DNA from: Burkholderiales bacterium
GTDB lineage: Bacteria; Pseudomonadota; Gammaproteobacteria; Burkholderiales; JAEUOS01
Assembly (NCBI GenBank): GCA_016790635.1
Contig: JAEUOR010000013.1
Location: 62,001-126,000 of the forward strand
Direction: 5' to 3'
Length of the DNA: 64,000 bases
Shown: positions 37,691 through 47,400 of the stretch, piece by piece
How positions within the stretch are numbered: position 1 is the first letter of the stretch
Layout: the number at the start of each line of letters is the position of its first letter
Notes under the pieces: generated by a model
Told to the model about the DNA's origin: nothing
What the model saw: the letters and a program-made list of their open reading frames with translations, nothing else
Database searches by the model: none
Position numbers and translations under genes: made by a program

Positions 37691-38989
37691 ATGGCTGCCG
37701 GACCCAAACAACCCGTCGTCGTCGAAGGCTTCGGCGCCCTCGACAAACCTGCATCGGGGCTGCTCACCTGGATCGATCAGCGCTTTCCGCTGATGGAGAA
37801 CTGGAAGGGCCATCTTTCCGAGTACTACGCGCCGAAGAACTTCAACTTCTGGTATTTCTTCGGCTCGCTGGCGATGCTGGTGCTGGTGATGCAGATCGTC
37901 ACCGGCATCTTCCTCACCATGCACTACAAGCCGGATGCGGCCAAGGCCTTCGAGTCGGTCGAGTACATCATGCGCGAGGTGCCGTGGGGCTGGTTGATCC
38001 GCTACATGCACTCGACCGGCGCGTCGATGTTCTTTGTCGTGGTCTACCTGCACATGTTTCGCGGCCTCTTGTACGGCTCGTATCGCAAGCCGCGCGAACT
38101 GATCTGGGTGTTCGGCGTGATGATCTTCCTGACCCTCATGGGCGAGGCCTTCTTCGGCTACCTCCTGCCTTGGGGGCAGATGTCCTACTGGGGCGCGCAG
38201 GTGATCGTGAACCTGTTCGGCGCGATCCCGCTGATCGGCCCGGAGCTGGCGATCTGGATCCGTGGTGACTACGTCGTCGGCGACGCGACGCTGAACCGCT
38301 TTTTCGCCTTTCACGTGATCGCCCTGCCGCTGGTGCTCCTGGGCCTGGTCGCGGCGCATATCCTGGCGCTGCACGAGGTCGGGTCGAACAACCCGGATGG
38401 CGTCGAAATCAAGGAGAACAAGGATGCCAAGACCGGCATCCCGGTGGATGGCATTCCCTTCCACCCCTATTACACAGTGCACGACATCGTCGGTGTGGTG
38501 GTGTTCCTGTTCATCTTCTCGGCGATTGTTTTCTTCGCTCCGGAGATGGGAGGCTATTTCCTCGAGTTCAACAATTTCATCCCGGCCGATCCCCTGAAGA
38601 CCCCGGAGCACATCGCACCTGTGTGGTATTTCACTCCCTACTATTCGATCCTGCGCGCCATGGTGTGGAACTTCTTCTACATCGATGCCAAGGTATGGGG
38701 TGTGGTCGCGATGGGGCTCTCCACGCTGATCTTCTTTTTCCTGCCCTGGCTGGATCGTTCGCCGGTCAAGTCAATGCGCTATCGTCCGGCGTTGCACAAG
38801 TGGATCCTGACCGCCTTCATCGTCTCGTTCCTGATCCTGGGTTACCTGGGCACCCTGCCGCCTTCGCCGGTCGGCGAGCTCGTCTCGCAGATCTGCACGG
38901 TCGTCTATTTCGCCTTTTTCCTGCTCATGCCGTGGTGGAGTCGCTGGGGCCAGTTCAAGCCCGTGCCCTCGCGCGTGACCATGCATTGA
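37691..38989 (+). CDS. petB: Cytochrome b of the bc1 complex
   Basis: This 432-aa polytopic protein has the usual haem-ligand helices (IRYMHSTGASMFFVVVYLHM; FFAFHVIALPLVLLGLVAAH). The Qi/Qo landmarks are GYLLPWGQMSYWGAQVIVNL and, at the ef loop, PVWY (310-313) where the textbook motif is PEWY. Length and about eight helices fit full-length bacterial cytochrome b. The gene is 4 bp after petA and 10 bp before petC. Confidence 0.97.
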   Translation: MAAGPKQPVVVEGFGALDKPASGLLTWIDQRFPLMENWKGHLSEYYAPKNFNFWYFFGSLAMLVLVMQIVTGIFLTMHYKPDAAKAFESVEYIMREVPWGWLIRYMHSTGASMFFVVVYLHMFRGLLYGSYRKPRELIWVFGVMIFLTLMGEAFFGYLLPWGQMSYWGAQVIVNLFGAIPLIGPELAIWIRGDYVVGDATLNRFFAFHVIALPLVLLGLVAAHILALHEVGSNNPDGVEIKENKDAKTGIPVDGIPFHPYYTVHDIVGVVVFLFIFSAIVFFAPEMGGYFLEFNNFIPADPLKTPEHIAPVWYFTPYYSILRAMVWNFFYIDAKVWGVVAMGLSTLIFFFLPWLDRSPVKSMRYRPALHKWILTAFIVSFLILGYLGTLPPSPVGELVSQICTVVYFAFFLLMPWWSRWGQFKPVPSRVTMH

Positions 38990-38999
38990 AGGCCGCAAC

Positions 39000-39770
39000 A
39001 TGAAAAAAACAATCCTCATCCTCCTGGCCGCGATCGCCCCCGCGGTGTTCGCCGCCGGCGGCGGGCATCCGCTGGATCGCGCTCCCAAGGAGCGTTTCAA
39101 CGACGTGCAGTCCCTGCAGCGCGGCGCGCAGATGTTCGTCAACTATTGCCTCGCCTGCCACGGCTTGCAGTCGATGCGCTACAACCGCCTGAAGGATATC
39201 GGCATCGCCGACCAGCAGGTCAAGGACAACCTGTTGTTCAGTGCCGAGAAGGTCGGCGAGCTGATGACGACCTCGATGACGCGCAAGGACGGCAAGGACT
39301 GGTTCGGCGCCGCGCCGCCGGACCTTTCGGTGATCGCGCGCTCGCGCGGGGCGATCGGCAATTCCGGCGCGGGCGCCGACTGGCTCTACACCTACCTGCG
39401 CACCTTCTATCGCGACGCGGGCCGCGACTCCGGCTGGAACAACCTCGTCTTTCCCAATGTCGGCATGCCGCATGTGCTCTACGAACTGCAAGGCGAACAG
39501 ACGGCGCGGTTCGTCAAGGAGAAGGATCCGCACGATGCCGCCAAGACCGTCGACCGCTTCGAGGGCTTCGACATCGTCAAGCCCGGCCGCATGAACAAGC
39601 TCGAGTACGACAACGCGATGGCCGACCTGGTTGCATTCCTGGTATGGGTGGCCGAGCCGGTGGCTGCCGAGCGCCGCACGCTCGGCATCTGGGTGTTGCT
39701 GTTCCTCGGACTGATCCTGTTTCCCTGCGCGTGGCTTCTCAACCGCGCGTATTGGAAAGACATCCACTAG
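39000..39770 (+). CDS. petC: Cytochrome c1
   Basis: This 256-aa protein has a Sec signal (MKKTILILLAAIAPAVFAAG), one c-type haem site (CLACHGLQSMRYNRL), the axial Met region NVGMPHVLYEL and a C-terminal membrane anchor (LGIWVLLFLGLILFPCAWLL). It passes electrons from the Rieske centre to soluble cytochrome c. It is the last gene of petABC; a strong hairpin follows its stop. Confidence 0.97.
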   Translation: MKKTILILLAAIAPAVFAAGGGHPLDRAPKERFNDVQSLQRGAQMFVNYCLACHGLQSMRYNRLKDIGIADQQVKDNLLFSAEKVGELMTTSMTRKDGKDWFGAAPPDLSVIARSRGAIGNSGAGADWLYTYLRTFYRDAGRDSGWNNLVFPNVGMPHVLYELQGEQTARFVKEKDPHDAAKTVDRFEGFDIVKPGRMNKLEYDNAMADLVAFLVWVAEPVAAERRTLGIWVLLFLGLILFPCAWLLNRAYWKDIH

Positions 39771-39778
39771 CTTTTTGG

Positions 39779-39802
39779 CACCGCGCGCGCCAGCGCGCGG
39801 TG
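39779..39802 (+). terminator. GC-rich hairpin after petC
   Basis: A perfect 10-bp inverted repeat (CACCGCGCGC and its complement, 39779-39788 and 39793-39802) with a 4-base loop lies 8 bp after the petC stop. No U-run follows, so it is not a classical intrinsic terminator. It may weaken read-through to sspA or stabilise the pet mRNA 3' end. Confidence 0.55.
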
Positions 39803-39866
39803 GATAACGACCGCCCGGCGCCATGCGCTGGTGCGGCGCACATCCGCTTCACAGAAGGATTGCACG

Positions 39867-40463
39867 ATGGTCTTGTATTCCGGTACCACCTGTCCGTTCT
39901 CGCATCGCTGCCGTTTCGTCCTGTACGAGAAAGGCATGGACTTCGAGATCAAGGACATCGACCTGTTCAACAAGCCCGAGGACATCTCGGTCATGAACCC
40001 GTATGGCCAGGTGCCGATCCTGGTCGAGCGTGAGCTGATCCTTTACGAATCGAACATCATCAACGAGTACATCGACGAGCGCTTTCCGCACCCGCAACTC
40101 ATGCCGGCCGACCCGGTCATGCGCGGTCGCACGCGGCTTTTCCTGCTCAATTTCGAGCGCGAGCTTTTCATCCATATCGACGCCCTGGAAAAAGGCAACC
40201 AGAAGCAGCAGGACCGCGCGCGCGAGCGCGTCGCCGCGGTGCTGACCCAGCTCGCGCCCAACCTGGCCAAGCAGGAATGGATGCTGGGGCCGGAATTCTC
40301 GATGCTTGACGTCTCCATCGCGCCGCTCCTGTGGCGCCTGACTCACTACGGCGTCGACCTGCCGCGCCAGGCCGCGCCGGTCATGAAATATGCCGAGCGC
40401 ATCTTCTCGCGCCCGGCCTTCTTCGAGGCGCTGACGCCCTCGGAGAAGGTGATGCGCAAGTAA
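39867..40463 (+). CDS. sspA: Stringent starvation protein A (GST-fold)
   Basis: This 198-aa product begins MVLYSGTTCPFSHRCRFVLY, a thioredoxin-like N-terminal GST domain, with VPILVERELILYESNIINEY and an all-helical C-terminal domain. SspA binds RNA polymerase as a transcription regulator in E. coli. The ATG at 39867 is preceded by AGAAGGA; upstream in-frame codons from 39831 are not typical. It precedes sspB by 11 bp, as in most beta- and gammaproteobacteria. Confidence 0.95.
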   Translation: MVLYSGTTCPFSHRCRFVLYEKGMDFEIKDIDLFNKPEDISVMNPYGQVPILVERELILYESNIINEYIDERFPHPQLMPADPVMRGRTRLFLLNFERELFIHIDALEKGNQKQQDRARERVAAVLTQLAPNLAKQEWMLGPEFSMLDVSIAPLLWRLTHYGVDLPRQAAPVMKYAERIFSRPAFFEALTPSEKVMRK

Positions 40464-40474
40464 GCCGCGCGGCG

Positions 40475-41029
40475 ATGGGCGTCGACGATGGCGAAAGCGG
40501 AGCCGGCGGGGACGGTCCGGGCGCGGCCGGGCCCGAGGTCGGCAAGCATGGCGAGGTCGGCAAGCATGCCGAGGTCGGCAAGCATGCCGAGGGCGATGGC
40601 GCAGCCAAGAGCCACGACCGCTCGACCAAGCCCTATCTGATCCGCGCCATCTACGAGTGGTGCACCGATAGCGGCTATACCCCGTATGTGGCGGTCGTGG
40701 TCGATGCCAACACGCGGGTGCCGAGTGAGTACGTCAAGGACGGCCAGATCGTCTTGAACGTTTCCTTCGATGCCACTTCCAACCTCAAGATCGGCAACGA
40801 GGCGATCGAATTCGCCGCGCGCTTCGGCGGAGTGGCGCGCGACATCGTCGTGCCGATCGCGCGCGTCGCTGCCATTTACGCACGTGAAAACGGCCACGGC
40901 ATGGGCTTCGAGGTCGCGGAGGTGAAAAGCGAGCACCGTCCGGAAGCGGTGGTGGAAAACCCCACCTCCGCCACCGCGCCGGCCCGACCGGCGAAGGGCG
41001 GGAAGCCCAAACTCACGATCGTGAAGTAA
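40475..41029 (+). CDS. sspB: ClpXP adaptor SspB with repetitive N-terminal extension
   Basis: The C-terminal part is normal SspB: STKPYLIRAIYEWCTDSGYT, PSEYVKDGQIVLNVSFDATS and the tail TIVK, the ClpX-docking type end (…GKPKLTIVK). SspB delivers ssrA-tagged proteins to ClpXP. Unusual is a ~45-residue extension from the ATG at 40475 that includes three tandem EVGKH(A/G) hexapeptides (residues 21-38). No in-frame ATG or good alternative start lies between 40475 and the conserved core, so the extension is probably translated. The 184-aa length exceeds the usual ~130-165. Confidence 0.93.
   Translation: MGVDDGESGAGGDGPGAAGPEVGKHGEVGKHAEVGKHAEGDGAAKSHDRSTKPYLIRAIYEWCTDSGYTPYVAVVVDANTRVPSEYVKDGQIVLNVSFDATSNLKIGNEAIEFAARFGGVARDIVVPIARVAAIYARENGHGMGFEVAEVKSEHRPEAVVENPTSATAPARPAKGGKPKLTIVK
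40535..40588 (+). repeat. Three 18-bp tandem repeats inside sspB
   Basis: Units at 40535-40552, 40553-40570 and 40571-40588 are identical except one base (GGC versus GCC in the last codon). Each encodes EVGKH followed by Gly or Ala. A partial fourth unit follows. The near identity at DNA level suggests recent slippage expansion. Confidence 0.9.
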
Positions 41030-41037
41030 CTCTTTCG

Positions 41038-41056
41038 CAGGCGGCATGTCCGCCTG
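41038..41056 (+). terminator. Hairpin after sspB, possible terminator
   Basis: A perfect 7-bp inverted repeat CAGGCGG-CATGT-CCGCCTG begins 8 bp after the sspB stop and ends 23 bp before the tRNA. There is no U-run. It could end sspAB transcription or be a processing hairpin. Confidence 0.5.
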
Positions 41057-41079
41057 ACTCCGGGTACCATTCGCCCCGC

Positions 41080-41155
41080 GCCGCCTTAGCTCAGTTGGTA
41101 GAGCAACCGCCTTGTAAGCGGTAGGTCATCTGTTCGAGTCAGATAGGCGGCACCA
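41080..41155 (+). tRNA. tRNA-Thr (anticodon TGT)
   Basis: A 76-nt cloverleaf. The acceptor stem GCCGCCT (41080-41086) pairs with AGGCGGC (41145-41151), followed by discriminator A and an encoded CCA (41153-41155). The D-arm contains AGCTCAGTTGGTAGAGC. The anticodon stem is ACCGC/GCGGT with loop CTTGTAA, giving anticodon TGT at 41113-41115, which reads ACA threonine codons. The T-loop is TTCGAGT. Confidence 0.97.
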
Positions 41156-41472
41156 TTCCCGTTGTCGGCACGAAGGGCAATTCCCGCACCGACCCCCGGC
41201 GTTCCAACTTGAAAACAGCCCGAATAGGGTGTGCGAGATCTCACACGCCCCCGGAAGTCGGTTAGACTTCATGCGGCGAATTGCGCACGAAGAATTATGC
41301 CAAGCGCATGAATGCATTAAGGAAAATTCGGGGCGGCCGGCCTGCTTTGACGGGATCGCGGGGACGTCGGTGAGTGCCTGGGGTGTGAAAGCTGCTGCTG
41401 TGGTTCTCAAGCGGTGCGTGCGGGAGCGCGCTCGCGCTGCGCGGTGCGCGTTCGGCCTAGTACCTTTGGTTG
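41156..41472 (+). promoter_or_regulatory. Leader region of the TPS operon with several inverted repeats
   Basis: This gap of about 317 bp holds no gene I can support. It contains an imperfect hairpin at 41164-41193 (GTCGG/CCGAC with inner GGG/CCC), an inverted repeat GTGTG-N8-CACAC at 41229-41246, and a perfect 6-bp repeat GAAGTC-N5-GACTTC at 41254-41270. An AT-richer stretch follows at 41290-41325 (GAATTATGCC, ATGCATTAAGGAAAATT). This is where a promoter and operators for the 21-kb operon would be expected. No clear -35/-10 pair or sigma-54 element stands out. Confidence 0.4.
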
Positions 41473-44400
41473 ATGGCAATGCCGTCCGTGACGTGCGATA
41501 AGTCCCTGGATAGCCACCCGCGTTCCATGCCGCGCCCCTTCCGCCCCACCTTACGTCGCGCACGCGTCGTCGCCCGGCGACCACGCTGGGCGCTGCATCC
41601 GCTCTCCTATGCCATTGCTGGCGCTTTCGCCTCTGCCGCGCACGCCAACCCCACGGCACCCATCATCACTTCGGGCCAGGCGAGTTTCGCCACCCAGGGC
41701 AAGACTCTTACAGTCACCAACACGCCCGGCACGATCATCAACTGGCAGTCGTTCTCGATCGCCCAGGGCGAGACCACGCGTTTCCAGCAGCAAAACGCCG
41801 CCAGCACGGTACTGAATCGCGTGCGCGGCCAGGACCCCAGCGTCATCCTGGGCACGCTCTCCTCGAACGGCCAGGTCTTCCTGATCAACCAGAACGGCAT
41901 CCTCTTCGGCGCCGGCAGCCGCATCGATACTCAGGGCCTGGTTGCGTCGACCCTCAATATCAGCGACGCCGATTTCAAGAAAGGCGTGCTGCGGTTCAAC
42001 AAGGAGGGCCAGGCCGGCAGCGTGCAGGTGAATGGCTATTTGAATGCTGGCACGGGCGACGTCTACATCATCGCGCCCAACGTCGGCGTCGGCAAGGAAG
42101 GCGTCATCAAGAGCGAGGGCGGCACGGTCGTCCTGGCTGCTGGCGAAAAGATCGAGATCGGCAGCCGCGCGCTGAATGACATGCGCTTCGAGGTGCAGGC
42201 GCCGTCCAACCAGGCCTTGGTACTGGGCAGTCTCTCAGGCCGCGCGGTCGGCGTCTTCGCCGGGACGCTCAAGCACTCCGGCGATATCCGTGCCCAGACG
42301 GCCGCAGGCGACGGCGGGAGAATCGTGCTCGCGGCCAAAGCCGACCTCACCGTTGCAGCAGGCAGCCAGACTCTGGCTGACGGCAAGGCTGGCGGGGCAA
42401 TCGAAATTCGTAGCGAAGCCGGGGCGATCACCGTCGAGCGCGGCGCGCACATAAGCGCGAGCGGGGTATCGGCAGTTACTTCGGCTGCCAATGTGTCCAG
42501 CGGCGCCGGCGGCGCCATCGTCGTGCGTGCCGAGCAGGGCTCGGTAGTGGTGGAGAGCAACACTCGCCTCGTCGCCGAGGGAACTTCAGGCGGGAGCGTC
42601 ACGTTGCAGGCGCGTGGCGGGGTGACCACGCTCGCGGGCGCGGTTTCGGTACGAGGGACCACGGGCGCCGCGCCTCCCGGCGTGCACGCGAGTCCCGCCA
42701 CTGGAGGACACATTGAAGTATTGGGCCGGGAAGTTACCGTCGAAGAAGCTGCGGTACTCGATGCCAGCGGCGACGCGGGCGGCGGCACGCTCCTTGTAGG
42801 CGGCGACATCCAGGGCCGCAACGCCCAGGTGCAGAACGCGCGCTTCACCCGCATCGGACCTGACGTCGTCCTGCGCGCAGACGCCCTGCTGCGCGGCGAC
42901 GGCGGGCGCGTGATCGTCTGGGCCGATGTGTCGACCGTCGTCACAGGCAGTATCTCCGCCATGGGTGGAACGCTGGGCGGCAACGGCGGGTTTGTCGAGA
43001 CATCCGGCAAGGGCTCGCTGCTGGTCACTCGCGCACCGACTGTCCACGCGCGGCGCAATGGCCGGGGCGGCGAGTGGCTGCTCGATCCCAACAACATCCG
43101 CATCGGCGTCACCTCGCAGAACGTCAGCGCGGGTCCGAACTTCACCAGCACCGACGATGACTCGATCGTCGATGTGAGTCTCATTGCCACCGCGCTCGAT
43201 GCGGGTACCTCGGTGACGGTGACCACCGGCACCGCGGGCGCCAACAGCCAGGCCGGCTTCATTCGCGTGCAGGCGTCGGTCCTGAAGAGTGCGGGCGGCG
43301 ACGCCAGCCTGACCCTCAGCGCCCACCAGAACATCATCGTCGAGTCGGGCGTGTCGATCAGCTCGAGCGCGGGCCGCCTGAATGTGACTCTCAACGCCGA
43401 CAGCGGCGCGGTCAACAACGGCGGCATCATCCTCGACAACGGCTCGCAGATCCTCGCCAACGGCGGCAACGTCACCCTGACCGGCGGAGGCGGTGCGGCT
43501 TCGGCCTCGGGTGCGTTCTCCGGGCCCTACACCGCCAACGACGGAGCGGAAATTCGCGGCCTGATCAACGCCGGCGGCGGCAACATCACCATCAACGCGC
43601 GCACTTCGGTCAATGGCGCCAATGGCGTTCGCATCACCGGGCCCGGTGGGCTCCAGACCTCGGGCAGCGGCATCATCAGCATATTCGGCGCGGCCGACGG
43701 CACCGGTGGCTCCGGCATCAGCATGATCGGCACCAACAACATCGCCCACACCGGATCGGGCACGGTTTCGCTCACCGGCGTCGCTCCTTCGGGCGTCGGC
43801 CTGGACATCGGAACGATTGCGGCGACGGCGATTTCCAGCACCGGTGGCACCATCGCGCTCACCGCCGACTCGGCGTCCTTCAGCAACGGCCAGATTTCCG
43901 CGCCGGGCGGCGCGATCACGATCGGTACCTTCACCCCTGGCACGCGTGCGATCTTGGTCGGCGAAGCCACCGGCACCGGCCTCGTGCTGTCGAACACCGA
44001 CCTGCAGAAGCTGGAGACGAGTGCGCTCACGATCGGCGGCAACACGCAGCACGGCAACATCGTGATCAAGGGTGCGCAGTTCAGCGCCGGCGTTCCGTAC
44101 ACCGGCGTGGCCGGACTGACTGCGCTCAATATCCGCCAGGCCCCGGCTGGCCCCGGCGCTGTCAGCATCGACTACTTTTCCACGACCAACGGTGATGGCC
44201 AGATCGGCGGCAGCGATTACGAGCTGCGCGGCATCGAGCTGGGCACGGCCGGACGCTCCCTCTCGATTGTCGCCGGCAGCGGCGGCATCGTGGTGCCGCG
44301 CGGCCCGACCCCGCTTAACGCCCACATCGGCACGCAGAACGGCGCGGTGACCCTCGACACCACCGGGGCGATCGGCGCGGGTACGTGGCAGTCCTTTCCC

Positions 44401-47400
44401 AGTCAGAACGTCATCAACGTTGCCAATTACCTGAGCTTTTCGGGCATCGAGGCTCCGGCTTCCATTACGATCGGCCAAGCCCATGCACCGTCGGATGTGT
44501 GGGTCTCCGGCGGCGCAAACCTGAATTTCGGGCTGGTGACCGTCAACGGGGTCAGCGGCGCCGACCAGACCACGACCCGCGGGCTGATCGCCTCCTCGGT
44601 CAACGCGATCAACTTCAACGACAACGTCAACGTCGGCGCCGGGCGGCTTTGGGCGCTGGCCGACAGCGGTCGGACCGGGACGGCCACCAACGCTGTGAAC
44701 CTGGCCGCCGGCAAGACGCTCACCACCACGTCGATGGCGCACCTGACGAATGCCGCGGGCACCGCCGACGGTGTCCTGCCCGTGGAGCTGGTCGGCGCGA
44801 GCCTCAACATCGCCGGCGACGTCAATGTCGGCACCGATGCCGATGTCTACCTCGCCCCGCGCGGCATCAACGGCGCCTACCTGGCGGAAATTTATGTCGG
44901 CAACCAGACCTCCGGGAACATGCCCAATGGCGGCGCGCTACCTACCTTCAAGGTTTCGCAGTCCACCATCGACCGCATTCACCTGAATCGCGGATCAGCG
45001 ACCAGCACAGGCGGGGTATTGCGAGTCGGCAACGCGACGGCGGCGGCGACTTTCTCCAGCGGGGCGATCTACTTCGGCACTGGCGCCAATGCGGTGACGC
45101 TCTTGTCGACCAGCAGCGGCAATTTCTCTTCCACGGTTTCGATTGATCGGGACAGCAATACCGGCAGCGACAATGCCTTGACGCTCACAGCCAACGGCGT
45201 GACCTTCAATGCGCTGGGCGCGATCGGTCAATCCTCAGGCAGCGCGGGACTGGTGTTGTCCACGCCGTCCCTCCGCGTCGCAGGCAGCGGCGGCAACAAC
45301 GTCACGCTGACCGAGGTCAGTGCCGGCAACACCAACGTCCGGCGCATCACGACCAACGGCGGAGGAAACATCAACGTCACCAAGGCTTCGGGGACGCTGG
45401 CGTTCAGTCCTTTTTTCAACGCCAGCCTCGATCGCACCGCCACCAGCGGAAACATCGTTATCGCGGCCAACGACCTGCTCGTTGAAGACACCACTGTCTT
45501 CGCCAGCGGCACGATGAGCGTCAATGCCGCGGGCACGATGACGGTGCGCTCGGTCAATCTTTCCAGCGCCGGTCCGACCACGGCGGCCACTTTCGTACAG
45601 TCGCTGGGCGCGCAGACCATCACCGCCAACGGCATCGTCGTGCAAGGCGGCGCCACCGGCACCAACCGCTCGGCGCTGATCCGCGCCGACGGCGGACAGA
45701 TCATCACCGTCGGCGCCGGCGGTATCACGGTCAACGGTGGCACTGGAACCAACAACTGGGCCAGCATCAAGCAGGCCGGCGCCGCGACTCACCAGACGAT
45801 CACCGTCAATGGCGGGGGCGACGTGTCGATCGTGGCCGGGTCCGGCACCAATAACTTCGCGCGCATCGAAAACGACGGGCCTATTCAATCGCTCGATTTC
45901 TCGTCCGCCGGCAGCGTGCTTAACCTCATCGGCGGAACCGGCGGCAACGACAACGAGGCTTCGTTCGACAACAACCTGGCAAGCGCGACGAGCCAGACCA
46001 TTTCCTTCGCCTCCGGCGGCAACATCAACCTGACCGGCGGCACGGTCGGCAACAACAATGCCGCGGTGATCGTCGCCAATGGCGGCAACCAGACCATCAA
46101 CGGCAACGCGGTGATCGCCGCGGTCGGTGGCGCCAGTGGAGGAGCATCCAACAACGACAACGCGGCCGCAATCACCCTCGACGACCTTGTCGGAGCGGGC
46201 ACTCAAACCATCAATGCCGGCAGCATTTCGTTGACCGGCGGCGCCGGCGGGACCTTCGGCGCGGCGGCCATCGTCCTCGGCAATGCCAGTCAGTCCCAGT
46301 TTGTCAACACCACCGGCAACGTGACTTTACAAGGCGGTGCCGGGACAGATTCGGGCGCACTCATCGGCGCGCTCGACAACGCTGCGAACACCACACTCAC
46401 TGTTGGCGGCAGCCTGCAGCTCACCGGCGGCAGCGGTGGAGGCACGGTCGGGTCTGTCGCCATCGTGGGCGCCTTCAATGCCGGCGCAACCGTGACGGCG
46501 AACGTGCAGGGCGGCGTCACCCTCAATCGCGGCACGGTTGGCGATGCCATCATCGGTTCGAGCACGGTCGGCGCCGGCTCGGTCACCGTCAACGCTGGCT
46601 TGGGCGGCGCGGGCAATATCGCGCTCAATGCCGGCCAGGTCCTCACAAGCGGCAACGCGTCGCTGACAACCAGTGCGACCAGCGGGTCGATCAGCCAGGC
46701 CATAGGCGGCTTCATCAATGCCGGCACGCTGACTACTGCCTCGGGTGCCGGAACCGTGCTCACCGCCGGCACCAACACCTTCGCTTCTTTCGTCGGCACC
46801 AACAGCACCAGCGGCGACCTTGCGGTCAACAACCTCTCCGGCGGTGCCTACAACTTCAGCGCGACCAATAGCGCCCTGGGCGGGAACGTCGGCAGCGCGG
46901 GTGCCACCGGCAGTATCGTCGTGCCGTTGGGCGGAAGGGTGCAAAGCAACGGCGGCCTGGTGTCGCTCGGCGCCAGCAGCGTGCAAATCCAGGCGACCGG
47001 CGCCAACGCGGTCAATTCGACCGGCAACGGGGCGACAGCCACAGGCGGTGACATCGTCTTTTCCGTCGACGACGCGGCGCTGGGTTCGGCCGCCGGCAGC
47101 GTCAGCGCGGGTACCGTTGGCTCGGTACGCTTTTTCAACGTCAGCGCGGGTCGGCCGATCAACCTGGGAACCGAGGTTGGCGGATCACTCAGCCTCACGG
47201 CCAGTGAAGTCGGCAGCATCGCCGGCGCCATGCTGCGCGTCGGCACGAGCAGCGCTGGCGACATCACGATCTCGAATCCGATAACCGTAAGCCCCGGCGT
47301 ACTTTCGCTGGAAACCGGTGGCGGCGTCGCCACCTCGGGCGCCGGCAGAATTACCGCCGGTGCACTGGCGGTGCGCGCAGCCAATGCCGTATTGTTGGCC

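Noticed and set aside
39779..39802. Strong Rho-independent terminator after petC
   Set aside because: The stem is perfect but no U-run follows on the plus strand; kept only as a hairpin of uncertain role.
40535..40588. CRISPR-like direct repeats
   Set aside because: Only three contiguous 18-bp units without spacers, in frame inside sspB.
42063..44742. Long minus-strand open frames within tpsA
   Set aside because: Repetitive GC-rich coding DNA commonly leaves the antisense frames open; no domain seen and the plus strand has signal peptide and TPS domain.
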